A stretch of DNA of 64,000 nucleotides from CAYZJR01 sp964503045 (GTDB lineage: Bacteria > Cyanobacteriota > Vampirovibrionia > Obscuribacterales > Obscuribacteraceae): NCBI GenBank assembly GCA_964503045.1, contig CAZCZI010000019.1, positions 1 to 64,000 on the forward strand. The letters are read 5' to 3'. A program made the translations under genes and the position numbers. Under the pieces are notes generated by a model. That model saw only the letters and a program-made list of their open reading frames with translations. It did no database searches and had not been told where the DNA came from. Shown piece by piece: positions 52,496 through 62,353 of this stretch (position 1 is the first letter of the stretch; every line of letters begins with the position of its first letter).

Positions 52496-55400
52496 TTATC
52501 TGTATTGAGCCAACTTAGATTCCATCAATTTTTTGACGTTGGGGAACAACTTTGGCAGTTCCTTACGGTGGTAGGAGGAGGCGCCGCCACCGTATATGAT
52601 GCCGAGCATCTCGGCGAAAACTTCGCTTTGCCCGGCCGGACCTCCGAGTGTCTTAGATTTGTCCGGTGTTTGCAGAAAATACTCGAACCGTTCTCTTTCA
52701 GCGGGCTTTAGTTTGCTGACGAAATCGGCGACGTCCTTCTTGTATGCGGCTTCGAATTCAGGACTCCTCGAAATGTACTTCAATGCTTCGTCTATAGCGT
52801 GTCCGACCTCATGTCTGAGCACTCCATCGCCGCGGTTTGACTTCTGGTAAAGTCGATGATGCGGGTCTAAAACTCGGTACTCTTCAGCTACCACGACTTG
52901 CCGCTTGTCGGGGAAGTACACGCCGTCTATGCACGAGAATGTGGCGTCCTTTTCGTGACCTCTCGGGTGCATTCCTTTGTAGTCAGGTCTGACGTCCGTG
53001 CTGAGTTTTGCGATGTGCACCTTTTGGCCGGTTTGTGCCAAGAGTTGGCGCAGAGGCTTGGGAAGATCTAGATAGGCTTTTTCTACTTTTGCGATGAACT
53101 CTTCTGATACATTTGCATGAATATTGAAATTTCTGCGATCGGCATGAAGTTCGGACTTGCCGTTTGGCTTGTAGTGGACTTCTTCGACACCGTCGGCGCG
53201 CACGAGGGTTCCATCTTTATTCATGTGATAGGAAACTTCGGCCGTGGTTGGCAATGTTCCTTCCAGTTTGTGACCTGGTGGATAGTACTCAGTCCAACCC
53301 TTTTGCGATGTGAACTCGGCGACTCTGCCGTCTGGGAAAGTAATTTTGTCGAGGTGATTGCTGCCCTTTTGTCTTTCGACTTTGATTGGGCGACCGCCGT
53401 TTCCGACTTCAATCGCTTCGACGTTGGCGGCTGGTTTGGTGACGACGAGGTCGCTGGCCTTTGCGACAACATAGTCTTTGACGCGAATTACCAAAACGCC
53501 CTTTTCTCTGTCGTTGAGAACTTCATACATATTGCTGTCGCCAGGCTTTCTATAGAGTTCTCGTCCGTCGACCGAAAACTTGTCGAACTTCGCGAATTCT
53601 TCTTTGGTGAGGTTTTTGGTGATAACGTGTTCATGGACACCGCGTTCTCTTTGATGTATGAGAGCTTCACCGCCGGCTGCGAAAACGACCTTAAACTCTT
53701 CGCCGTTGAGTCTTACTTTGTCGCCTGTTCTGGCTTTGCTTGGGTTGATGGCGACTGTTGTTGCATGGTCATCGATTTTGGTTTCGGGAATTGCATCGCG
53801 GCTGACTTTTTGATGAGAATCGCCGGCGGACTTTTTGTTGGTATCGACATCGATACCAGTTTTCACCTGAGTGCCGGCAATTGTTTTAGGCAGAGCGGTG
53901 CTGTCGGCAAAAACATATGTGTGGCAAGGAACAAGCTGATTGCCTGGAAATTTGGAGTAGAGTTCGTTGGTCTTTTTATTGCGATAGAGGTCGTTGCCAT
54001 CTACGGTTATTTTTTCGTAGTTGGTTTTGAGTTGTTCTGGAGTCACCGGTTCTGAGATCATGGCCCGGTCCATTCCTCGACCTGGTTGGTGGAGAATGGC
54101 TTTGCCGTCTGGGCCGTGTCCGGCGACTACGAAGTTTTCGCCGTGTTGCTTGACGGATTGACCGACTTTGAGTGCTGTGTGTTCGACAGGAGCTGGGGCT
54201 GGAGCTTCATGCTTCGGTGCCGGAGCTGGAGCTTCATGTGCTTCGGTGCCATGCGCGTTGTTGCCCTTTGCGTTTCCCTTCGCGACATGTTCGCCCATCT
54301 TCACCAATGGATGAGTGGCGAGTGTGATCAGCGGTGCGGTCACCATCGCTTGTGTGCCTGCTTCGTTGACTTTGTTGAGGACGTTGTTCCAGCTAATCTT
54401 CTTGTCGAGGGTTGCGTCGCTCACCATATCTGGGGTCACACCCATTTCTTTGGCGATGCGCTGACGTTCTTGATTTATTGCATTCTGCACTTCAGACATT
54501 GCTGAGTTGCTGTAGGATTGAGCCATGTCGTTGACTACTCTGGCGACTACTCCTTGCTCGTTGACCCCGAGTTTGCTGAGACCAGAGTTAGCGCCATGAC
54601 CAACTGTGTTGGAAAGAACGTCGAATAGTGCGCCGGCGGCTACGGTCTTGGCGTTGAAATTGCTCCAATCATGGTTTTGAATCGATGATGCGGCGTTCAT
54701 CGCGGTTGACCGCACAACGGCGTCAGCGCCCTTGGTAGCGAGGAAGATGCCCTTAATTGCGGTTTCGCTGTAACCGGCTTGGTTGAGGCGACCGACAACG
54801 GTTTTGAGAAGGGCTGATTGTTCTGCTGAGAGAACCTTGCCTGCTTGCTGCAATTCGAGAGCTTCTTTGACGTTCTTCAAGCTGGAGAGGCTTCCCAGTT
54901 CTTTTCCTAGTACAGAACCGAATGCCATAGCGGCGCCTTCCAGTGCACCCGAGGCGGCATTGTCTTTCCAGTTAGATGTTTCAGAAGCTTGTCCGACCGC
55001 TTTGACTGTTGCACCGATGGCGGTGCTGGTTCCAAACTCCAATACGTAGGCTGCACCTTGCGTTAATCTGCCTGCGGCGACTGCGGCGTTGAGTACGTGG
55101 CCCACGCCTGCCGTGAGAACAGTGGTGGCAACCATGGTCGCGGATGTGTTGACCAACTTCTGCATTGCGATACCATCATTGGCGAGATCTTCGGATGTTT
55201 TGGATCTCCATCCGAGATTGGCCACCAGATGTTCGCTGGAGGTTATTGCATGATCGATTTGAACGTTGCTTTCCTTGGCGGGATCAAATCCCTTATCGCT
55301 AAACAAGTCATTGATGTTTTCCTTCAAGTACTTGTTTTCTTTTTCCATTTGGTTGGCAAATTCTTTCAAAAGCCCTTCGCGATCGCCGATTACGGCGTTG

Positions 55401-57667
55401 CCTAATGCGCCTGTCGTCCATGGGCGCTCTTCGAAGTATCTAACATTGCTGTTGAGTGCAGCGATATAAGCCTGTCCAGACTCATTCAATAGTTGGTCCG
55501 CTTCAACCAACCCACCGCGCTGCCATTTGCCTGTTTCGGAAGTGTGCCCGGAGCCGAGTCCGATAATGCGATGTTCGCGTGCGTCACCAGGAACCGTGAA
55601 CTGCAACAACACTCGATTCTGATCTGCCAGGCTAACGGGCTCTCTGCCTTCAATCGATACGGTGTAGCCGGGTCCTAACTTTCCGCATGGTTTTTCAGCT
55701 TGAACGAGCTGGCCATTTTCCGATTCAAGGTGGTAGAGGTCACCATTGACGATGGCAAACGATTCAGGTCCTATGCGCAAGCGTCCGTTGACTTGGTTGA
55801 CGTTTTCTTGAGTGAGTCGCGGAAGTTCAACGCTGGGAGCCTCGGGCGGAGGCTGATCGCGATAGCCTTCCGGGCGAACGTGTTCTTTGGCTCCGGACTT
55901 TACTAAATCGAGATCCGATTGGCTCTGAACACCATTTTTGATGATGTTGTCTAGCTTCATTTGGAAGTCGATGTTGTTGGTTTCAGCTTGTGTGAGGAAC
56001 AGTTTGCTCTTGTAGGTTTCGCCAAGCTCTTTGTTCGCTTCTTCAGCAAAGATGACTTCTGCGCGGCCTTTGCGTTTGAGATCGTCGACGCTGCGCACTC
56101 CACCCTCAGAACCCAACGCGATCCAATTCACTGTCTGCGATGACTTGCCGTCTTTGCCAGGATACTCCATGTGCCACACGCTTCCTTGCATGTCTTTGAT
56201 TGTGGTGTGGGACAATTTGCCGGTGGACGGATCCATAATCGTGATGCGACCATCAGCATCATCGATGCGACCAATTGCGGTTTTGCCGTCTTCAGCCATA
56301 ATCATGCCGTTTTTGATTTCGAGCTGTTTGTTGGGATGACCAGCTTCTGCAACAGGTAACTTGATCCAACCATTAATCTTGCTTGTATCTTTCGGAAGAT
56401 CTTCGAGCTTTGGTTGTTCGTTGTCGAGGCGATGTTTGTGGCGAGCGAGCTTGTCACCCTTGAGTGTGCCTTCTGCATTGCTTAGCTGCGACTCCACATT
56501 TTGAACGAATCGAGCATCTGGGCTTGTTCCCTTTTCCAACATTTCGCTGAGGTTTTTTTGCATGCTTTGTGCACGCTTAATGACGAATTCTGCATCTTCC
56601 TTTTGTTCGCCGCTAGCGTCTTTTGCGGCTTTGGTGGCGCGACCGACAAGACCTACTTCTTTGGCTTGCGCGCCGCCAATATTAAAGAGACCAGTGTCCG
56701 CATTCTTACCGTCGGCAGCACCGAGAGCCGCGCCTTTGATGTAGACATCTTTGCGCTGACCCATGAGATGCAAGTCGAACACTGCACCTTTAACATCGCG
56801 CAATGGAACCTCTTCCTTTGTATCGAATTTGATAATCGATCCGCCCGAGAGTTTTCCATCAGCTGATTCGCCAGGCGCCTTTAGAAGTCCAATTTGCTCG
56901 CCGGTTTTCTTGTCGATGATCATTCCCATGCGAACTTCATATTCGACTTGCTTTCCATCTTTGCCTGGAAGAAAGATCTTGCCTTCCGACATGCTCTCAG
57001 ATGTTTCAAAAACTCTGCGCTTGCCGTTTTCTGTTCCTTCAAATCTGAGACCTTTAACTAGTTCGCGATTAACATCTGTAGTTTCGTTTTTGATGTGCAA
57101 ACTGCCGTCAGCATTCATGTCGGCGAAGTGTTTGCCGTTTTTGTCGAGCACTTTGCCTGCGATCACGGTGTAGGCAACGCTTCCGTCTTCGTTGCGAATT
57201 TCGCCTGTCAAAGATGGCTTAGACTTTTCGGCAGCTTTCTGAGAACTGCTCTTATCGCTTGCATCAGCTCTCGGAGGTTGACCTTTGTCCGAGAGCGCTA
57301 AGTCTTCGTTCTTGATAAAGCGAGGGGCAAACTTTTCCAGTCCTGAATAGTCTTTTTTGATGACACTATGTATCGGAGCTGGAGCGTATCCTCTGTCAAT
57401 GATTTCGCTAGGATTCACTCCGACAATTTGACTTTTGATTTCATGTTTGGGAGTTGGTGCGTAGCCTCTGTCCAAACCATCGATTACCAACTCGGGAAGA
57501 CCGTTGTGCGTGGTCGACGTAATTTTTTCGAGATGAGCCTGGCTCACCATCAACTTCATGCTCGCCAGTACTTCCGTCAATGCGTGTACGGAATTTTTGG
57601 CATCATTAGATGAGAAATTGTCGAACGGAGCGATATTTAGGTCTGATTGAGTATTTTTGGTTGACAT
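52496..57667 (-). CDS. Giant DUF3659-like/metallopeptidase protein (1723 residues)
   Basis: Short repeats DRGYAPxP at the N-terminus; then from about 155 a series of DUF3659-like units (VIAGKVLDKNGKHFADMNADGSL; GMIIDKKTGEQIGLLKAPGES). An Ala/Gly-rich pre-toxin-like middle follows (TMVATTVLTAGVGHVLNAAV, ASGALEGAAMAFGSVLGKELG). Two related 65-residue units (HGENFVVAGHGPDGKAILHQ and LNGEEFKVVFAAGGEALIHQ) precede the C-terminal metallopeptidase with HEVGHAIDEA at 1619-1628 and SEVFAEMLG as third-ligand helix, an ATLF-like zinc protease. No signal peptide. It resembles a polymorphic toxin: long linker plus C-terminal protease, followed by a small acidic gene. Start at ATG 57667 lacks a ribosome site. 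Confidence 0.78.
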   Translation of the reverse strand: MSTKNTQSDLNIAPFDNFSSNDAKNSVHALTEVLASMKLMVSQAHLEKITSTTHNGLPELVIDGLDRGYAPTPKHEIKSQIVGVNPSEIIDRGYAPAPIHSVIKKDYSGLEKFAPRFIKNEDLALSDKGQPPRADASDKSSSQKAAEKSKPSLTGEIRNEDGSVAYTVIAGKVLDKNGKHFADMNADGSLHIKNETTDVNRELVKGLRFEGTENGKRRVFETSESMSEGKIFLPGKDGKQVEYEVRMGMIIDKKTGEQIGLLKAPGESADGKLSGGSIIKFDTKEEVPLRDVKGAVFDLHLMGQRKDVYIKGAALGAADGKNADTGLFNIGGAQAKEVGLVGRATKAAKDASGEQKEDAEFVIKRAQSMQKNLSEMLEKGTSPDARFVQNVESQLSNAEGTLKGDKLARHKHRLDNEQPKLEDLPKDTSKINGWIKLPVAEAGHPNKQLEIKNGMIMAEDGKTAIGRIDDADGRITIMDPSTGKLSHTTIKDMQGSVWHMEYPGKDGKSSQTVNWIALGSEGGVRSVDDLKRKGRAEVIFAEEANKELGETYKSKLFLTQAETNNIDFQMKLDNIIKNGVQSQSDLDLVKSGAKEHVRPEGYRDQPPPEAPSVELPRLTQENVNQVNGRLRIGPESFAIVNGDLYHLESENGQLVQAEKPCGKLGPGYTVSIEGREPVSLADQNRVLLQFTVPGDAREHRIIGLGSGHTSETGKWQRGGLVEADQLLNESGQAYIAALNSNVRYFEERPWTTGALGNAVIGDREGLLKEFANQMEKENKYLKENINDLFSDKGFDPAKESNVQIDHAITSSEHLVANLGWRSKTSEDLANDGIAMQKLVNTSATMVATTVLTAGVGHVLNAAVAAGRLTQGAAYVLEFGTSTAIGATVKAVGQASETSNWKDNAASGALEGAAMAFGSVLGKELGSLSSLKNVKEALELQQAGKVLSAEQSALLKTVVGRLNQAGYSETAIKGIFLATKGADAVVRSTAMNAASSIQNHDWSNFNAKTVAAGALFDVLSNTVGHGANSGLSKLGVNEQGVVARVVNDMAQSYSNSAMSEVQNAINQERQRIAKEMGVTPDMVSDATLDKKISWNNVLNKVNEAGTQAMVTAPLITLATHPLVKMGEHVAKGNAKGNNAHGTEAHEAPAPAPKHEAPAPAPVEHTALKVGQSVKQHGENFVVAGHGPDGKAILHQPGRGMDRAMISEPVTPEQLKTNYEKITVDGNDLYRNKKTNELYSKFPGNQLVPCHTYVFADSTALPKTIAGTQVKTGIDVDTNKKSAGDSHQKVSRDAIPETKIDDHATTVAINPSKARTGDKVRLNGEEFKVVFAAGGEALIHQRERGVHEHVITKNLTKEEFAKFDKFSVDGRELYRKPGDSNMYEVLNDREKGVLVIRVKDYVVAKASDLVVTKPAANVEAIEVGNGGRPIKVERQKGSNHLDKITFPDGRVAEFTSQKGWTEYYPPGHKLEGTLPTTAEVSYHMNKDGTLVRADGVEEVHYKPNGKSELHADRRNFNIHANVSEEFIAKVEKAYLDLPKPLRQLLAQTGQKVHIAKLSTDVRPDYKGMHPRGHEKDATFSCIDGVYFPDKRQVVVAEEYRVLDPHHRLYQKSNRGDGVLRHEVGHAIDEALKYISRSPEFEAAYKKDVADFVSKLKPAERERFEYFLQTPDKSKTLGGPAGQSEVFAEMLGIIYGGGASSYHRKELPKLFPNVKKLMESKLAQYR

Positions 57668-57803
57668 ATTTGGGAAATTGAACCAGCGGGGGTTGTGGGT
57701 GCCTGCATATTAGGGTTCAATTTTGAAAAAGCCTTGAACTCCGGCGCTGTCGGTGCAAAGCGAGATTTTTGGGTTCGTTGGGAAGCCAAAGCCGAAACTT
57801 TGA

Positions 57804-57892
57804 ATTTCGTCGATATCGCTGAAGCTCTCAAGTTTCATCGATAACCCCAAAATCCCTTTTGCCTTACGTTGCTTAAGGTTTCGGATTTGACC
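57804..57892 (-). repeat. Dispersed intergenic element, full copy
   Basis: Minus-strand orientation. Palindrome at 57806-57823, GTTATCGATGAAAC, AAGGCAAAAGGGATTTTGGG, and GGTCAAATCCG at 57882-57892. About 137 bp upstream of the giant metallopeptidase start, same orientation as that gene. Confidence 0.9.
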
Positions 57893-57985
57893 TTGTCCCA
57901 CACTTGGGTTTAGGTCTTTCATGGCTCATGAGCGCGGAAATAGCCCATTGTTTAGAATGGAACTACCCAGACCGTGGAGGGTGCC

Positions 57986-58669
57986 ATGAAAGACGACGAT
58001 CTTCTCGATAGAGTTAAGGTAGCTGCCCCATGTCCGGCAGATTGGGCGTCAATGGATGGCGATGAGCGCATCAGATTTTGTGGGCAATGCAAGCTCAATG
58101 TGTACAACATATCTGAGATGTCTTCTAAGGAAGCGTCTGAACTGATTCGAACCAGCGAGGGGCGTTTGTGCGTTCGCCTTTATAGAAGGAAGGATGGAAC
58201 AGTAATCACCGACAACTGCCCGGTTGGATTGCGAAAATTGAGAAACAAGATGAGAAAACTTGCTGTGGCTTGCACAGTGATGTTTACATGGTTTGGAATG
58301 CCGGAGAGAGCCGTCGCGCAAGGTGCAATCGATCCCGTGAAGCCTGGTGCAACACAGTCGCAAGCGCAACCTGAGATGGGAGAGGCGCAAGCACAACTGG
58401 GTGACTTGCGGGTTGACCCCAATTCTCACAACGACGAGCAGCCACCGACCAGCATCAAAGGCGTAAACACGTGCAGCAAGAAAGTTGTTGTGTATAACTG
58501 TGGTGGTGACGAGCCAATAAGAATCGCCACGATAGTCGCGTCAGTTTTGGGTGCGTTGGGCTTAGGCGCCTTCTTTCTCTGGCGACGCAAACGCGCGTCA
58601 TTGTGGATGCTCGGCAGCCTGGCGGCAGTGGTCCTGATGATAGCAGGAATGGCATGGGGACTGCTTTAG
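57986..58669 (+). CDS. Cys-motif N-domain membrane protein
   Basis: 227 residues. Start ATG 57986 with GGAGG 5 nt upstream. N-terminal domain: PCPADWASMDGDERIRFCGQCKLNVYNISEMSSKEA then EGRLCVRLYRRKDGTVITDNCP, a widespread planctomycete/cyanobacterial motif with four Cys, likely a small metal- or redox-related module. One membrane helix, a Gln/Pro/Ala linker, a CSKKVVVYNCGG element, and a C-terminal membrane pair (IATIVASVLGALGLGAFFLW, LWMLGSLAAVVLMIAGMAWG). Topology and function unresolved. Confidence 0.78.
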   Translation: MKDDDLLDRVKVAAPCPADWASMDGDERIRFCGQCKLNVYNISEMSSKEASELIRTSEGRLCVRLYRRKDGTVITDNCPVGLRKLRNKMRKLAVACTVMFTWFGMPERAVAQGAIDPVKPGATQSQAQPEMGEAQAQLGDLRVDPNSHNDEQPPTSIKGVNTCSKKVVVYNCGGDEPIRIATIVASVLGALGLGAFFLWRRKRASLWMLGSLAAVVLMIAGMAWGLL

Positions 58670-58761
58670 CGGAATCTGTTTTGAATCGATGAACATAGGG
58701 TAAGTCGCTGTTTGAAGCAGATTCGGCGGTGTCCCAGCGAAGTTTTTGCAGGATTAATCAG

Positions 58762-60873
58762 ATGACGATTAATTGGTTGCGCTCATTGTCGCAACGCGCG
58801 ACTCGGCATTTTTGTCGCATCGCCTCGCTTGCGGTTTTGCTTTTTGTTGCTGCAACAATCTCTGTTCCTTCCATTTGCTTTGGGCAAGACACGAAAAGTG
58901 CTGTCAAAGTGAGTCAGGATAAGTTTCGCAAGGAAGTCTTCGTTGTGAAAATTGTAGATGTAGGGGCGCAGTGGAAAGAAAAGATTGAAGTTGGCGATCA
59001 GATTGTATCGGCAGACGGACAGCCGATTAAGGACAGGGATGCGCTGATCAAGTTCGTACAAAACGCGGGCGATAAGCCGATATTCATAGAATTGCTCCAT
59101 CGCTTCGAACCAAAAACAATCGAAGTGATACCTAAGAATAAAAAGATCGGAATCGCTGTAGCAAATCCGCGAGAGTATGCACTAAGCAACGCGGAAGATG
59201 AACCAGTAAAGCTAGCATCCAGAGCGGAGCTTTTGGATGATCCAGCGTCAAGCGGAGACGGCATCATACAGGTGCCTCCAGGAACGATCGTTCTCAGTGT
59301 GTTCACTGAAACAGCTGGCGTGATACCAGTTAATTTTCTCAGTGGAAATAACCAAGGTGAAATATGGTGGGTTAAGTCAGAGAGTGTAAAACCGAAGTCG
59401 GCTGTGGCAACGAAAACCTCATGGCTTATGTATCTGCTGGCTGCGGGTCTTGCTGTCACCATCTTTAGTCAACGTCATCGTCGCAAAATTTCCACTATCA
59501 TGGTGATCCTCGTAGCAGCGGTGATCTGTCGACTCGTTTCAGATAACGCGGCGCGACTCCCCATTCCCGTTACTGCAATTTTGTTTGTGAAGTTGATTCT
59601 TGGAGTTGTTAGTATTATCTGTGGCCTTGGAGCTTTTGCTGTCACTGTAAAGTGGATGCGTGAGCCCGATATTGACGGGGCACCGAGAGGCGGCAGCGCT
59701 CTGGGGATGCTTTTGTTTGGGCTGTTTGCTGGTGCAAAACTGTGGGATGTGTTCTCTCAAAATAGAGAGCGTGAGAAGGATCAACCGAGCGAATTGCCAC
59801 CGCATACAGTGGAAGAGTTTGTGGTTGCTTTGCGCAATATTGCAACACGCTTCAACGCAAAACCGACAACGGGAGACAAGAAGAGCAATATCTCCATCGC
59901 TGATGATCACCTTTCATATTTTGGCTATGAACTCAGATGGGTACTCACGAAGCGAGTACTTTGTGTATTAGGTTCCACATCTACAAAAATAGCGGATCTT
60001 TTGAAGCATGCTGCCAAAATGGGAGAGGATGCTGGTTACAAGCTAATCGATAAAGCGCTATACGTGAAGACTTGGAAGGGTTTTGTCGAAACAGAAAACG
60101 GTAAGGAACTGATGATTTGGGACGACGACAACAGCACTCGCGGCGTTGCTGAAATCGTCATCGAAGAGTTCGTGCAAGCGGTGAATCGCGAAATCGGAAC
60201 ACCAGAGCATAAAACGGAACAAAAGAGTGGTCGTGGCGGTGATGGCGATGAATCTTTTCGTGAGTGGCTTCGGAGCCCTACCTGGCTCTCTGTTGACGAA
60301 GCAATTCAACAGGCGCCGGGCGTCGGACTTACCGCACCCGCAATTGAAGCCCTGCAACTATGCGGTGGACGCAACGTTGCTGTATCGAAGTACGGGTTGC
60401 TAGTAACTCTAGAACGCAGCGAAGCCATCAGTGAAGCGCATGTGCATGGGCACGGTGTGGTCGCAATCGAACAGCGTGAATATCCCGAGTTGCATCGAGA
60501 GTTGCGCGCTAAGCTGCAAAATCAAGGCTACACAGTTCTCTACAACGAAACCGGCAAAGAGAATCTGCTCATATTGAAGGCTACTGACCAGTATCAACTG
60601 TTGCGGCTTATGGGAGGAGTCGCATATATGATTGCTGAAGATGTTATTGAAAAGATGCGCGAGTGGGACGAAACCTACAAGTTATCACTGACCTTGCGAG
60701 GCTTTGCCGAGGATTGGGTGCAAGCCGATATTGTTGCTCCTCCTGACGTGCGTAGTCTCGCTGAGGACATTCATCGTTTCTGCCCAGATATCGCGGAACA
60801 TGAAAGCCGACCAATTAAGGCAATCATGGGTGATTTGACTAACTCGCAGTACATTCATCTGTGGTGGGATTGA
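58762..60873 (+). CDS. PDZ-like, membrane, DUF4253 C-terminal protein
   Basis: 703 residues from ATG 58762 (AGGA 8 nt upstream) rather than GTG 58729. Signal anchor, then a PDZ-like segment (FVVKIVDVGAQWKEKIEVGDQIVSADGQPIKD). Several membrane helices at about 220-300 precede a large soluble region. The last about 130 residues (EYPELHRELRAKLQ...DQYQLLRLMGG...EKMREWDETYKLSL...FCPDIAEHE...IHLWWD) match DUF4253, ending in LWWD. The combination is unusual. A sensor or processing role in the envelope is plausible but unproven. Confidence 0.78.
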   Translation: MTINWLRSLSQRATRHFCRIASLAVLLFVAATISVPSICFGQDTKSAVKVSQDKFRKEVFVVKIVDVGAQWKEKIEVGDQIVSADGQPIKDRDALIKFVQNAGDKPIFIELLHRFEPKTIEVIPKNKKIGIAVANPREYALSNAEDEPVKLASRAELLDDPASSGDGIIQVPPGTIVLSVFTETAGVIPVNFLSGNNQGEIWWVKSESVKPKSAVATKTSWLMYLLAAGLAVTIFSQRHRRKISTIMVILVAAVICRLVSDNAARLPIPVTAILFVKLILGVVSIICGLGAFAVTVKWMREPDIDGAPRGGSALGMLLFGLFAGAKLWDVFSQNREREKDQPSELPPHTVEEFVVALRNIATRFNAKPTTGDKKSNISIADDHLSYFGYELRWVLTKRVLCVLGSTSTKIADLLKHAAKMGEDAGYKLIDKALYVKTWKGFVETENGKELMIWDDDNSTRGVAEIVIEEFVQAVNREIGTPEHKTEQKSGRGGDGDESFREWLRSPTWLSVDEAIQQAPGVGLTAPAIEALQLCGGRNVAVSKYGLLVTLERSEAISEAHVHGHGVVAIEQREYPELHRELRAKLQNQGYTVLYNETGKENLLILKATDQYQLLRLMGGVAYMIAEDVIEKMREWDETYKLSLTLRGFAEDWVQADIVAPPDVRSLAEDIHRFCPDIAEHESRPIKAIMGDLTNSQYIHLWWD

Positions 60874-60936
60874 ACCCTTGAAATTTAGTTCGTGCTAAGA
60901 TGCCTCTCTTTATTTGATGCATCTGCGAGCACAACA

Positions 60937-61581
60937 ATGGAAACAAACATCGATTGGAACGAACGCTACGTAACCTCCGACACCCCGTGGGACAGCGGGT
61001 TGCCATCAGAGAGCTTGACTGAACTTTTGAGTTCAGATTTGATCAAGCCATGCAGAGTTCTTGAAATCGGCTGCGGCACCGGTACGAATGCAATCTATCT
61101 GACCAAGGCAGGTTTTGAAGTTACTGCAGTTGATCTGTCTGAGTTAGCAATCAAGCAAGCAAAGGAAAAGGCGGAGAAGGAGGGTGTCTCCATCAAGTTC
61201 TTGCAGAACGACGTAACGGATTTACCTGACCTTGGCGCACCATTTCCCTTTGTTTTCGATCGTGGAACATACCACATCGTTCGCAACATAAATCTCAAGG
61301 GATTTCAAAAAACTCTAGAGCGCTATGTGGCTCCTGGCGGGTATTATCTAGTTCTGGCCGGCAGCACAAATGAGCCCGGTCCCGAAGAAAAGGGACCACC
61401 GCGGGTGACACCACAAGATCTTTGCGCTGAATTGGAATGCGAGTATTTCGATCTCGTCAGTCTTGAAGAAACCAATTTTCACGGTGTAAAAATCGGCGGA
61501 CAGATCTTCATGCCAATGGCATGGAAAGCTCTTCTTCGGCGGCGTGAGAGCAAGAGAGAAAAAGTTAGTTGCTCAACTTAA
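60937..61581 (+). CDS. SAM-dependent methyltransferase (TehB/UbiE-like)
   Basis: 214 residues from ATG 60937 (METNIDWNERYVTSDTPWDSG), a standard start for this family; the longer frame from 60892 adds a poor leader. SAM motif I VLEIGCGTGTNAIYL, acidic end TAVDLSELA, motif II PFVFDRGTYHIVR, and a C-terminal IGGQIFMPMAWKALL. The WDxGxPS start and RGTYH resemble thiopurine/TehB-type methyltransferases that detoxify metalloids or small thiols. Tail overlaps the convergent lipoprotein by 17 bp. Confidence 0.88.
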   Translation: METNIDWNERYVTSDTPWDSGLPSESLTELLSSDLIKPCRVLEIGCGTGTNAIYLTKAGFEVTAVDLSELAIKQAKEKAEKEGVSIKFLQNDVTDLPDLGAPFPFVFDRGTYHIVRNINLKGFQKTLERYVAPGGYYLVLAGSTNEPGPEEKGPPRVTPQDLCAELECEYFDLVSLEETNFHGVKIGGQIFMPMAWKALLRRRESKREKVSCST

Positions 61582-62260
61582 CGGCTTGAAATACTTGCTG
61601 GTTTGCAGGATCTGCCACGACAATCGAAAACTGTGCAAGATCAACGTTCGGCATCTGAAAAACAAGTGTTTGAATGTTTGGCTGATTCGGCTCCAACACT
61701 AGTTGATCGGGCATTCCCGTTGCAGCGCCAGACATGATGTTCGCGTTGGTTGCAGCTTGATCGAGGTCGACGTACAAGTTGGTCGAAACATTCAGAATTT
61801 TCACTGCAGCGTTGTTAGGAACAGTTACGGCAGATGGCCCGCGATTTATGACTTGATAGCGGATGACGAAGAAGATGTTTCCCTCAGTTGGGCGCATCGC
61901 AGGACTTGACTCGAGACCGACGAAGTCCTTGCCTTTAGAACCGATAAACTGGTACTCCATATTGCCAAGGCGAAATGGCTGGTCAAACGGCAGTGGAGTC
62001 GTTGCATTCTGCCCACCTTGGACTGGTGGAACCTTCGAAAACATTCCCTCTGGCGGCTTTTGAGGCGGTTGTCCGGGTTGAAGTGGTTGCATGCCTGCTG
62101 GCGCACCGCCGCCGCCCCCGCCGCAACTTGTCAGCACAACCGAACACGCCAAACAGCCCACGGCCCCCGCCAACAAGTTCATGGTACCAGGAAACATACC
62201 CATGGCCCCAGCCAACAACACCTGGAGTGCCGACCTACGCAGTGAACGTCTGTTCATCAT
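61565..62260 (-). CDS. Lipoprotein with DUF4352-like domain
   Basis: 231 residues. Long hydrophobic leader ending in lipobox VVLTSC followed by poly-Gly and Pro/Gln linker. Domain FDQPFRLGNMEYQFIGSKGKDF...GNIFFVIRYQVINRGPSAVTV...VFQMPNVDLAQFSIVVAD fits the DUF4352/telomeric-repeat-binding-like immunoglobulin fold common in lipoproteins. Overlaps the convergent methyltransferase tail. Confidence 0.8.
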   Translation of the reverse strand: MMNRRSLRRSALQVLLAGAMGMFPGTMNLLAGAVGCLACSVVLTSCGGGGGGAPAGMQPLQPGQPPQKPPEGMFSKVPPVQGGQNATTPLPFDQPFRLGNMEYQFIGSKGKDFVGLESSPAMRPTEGNIFFVIRYQVINRGPSAVTVPNNAAVKILNVSTNLYVDLDQAATNANIMSGAATGMPDQLVLEPNQPNIQTLVFQMPNVDLAQFSIVVADPANQQVFQAVKLSN

Positions 62261-62353
62261 TAAAGCTCCATCGCCGGCTAATACAATAACAGATTATCCG
62301 GCGATGAAATTGTTTGTTGGTTTGCTGGCGAAGCCAAACTATAAGAGTTTGGT

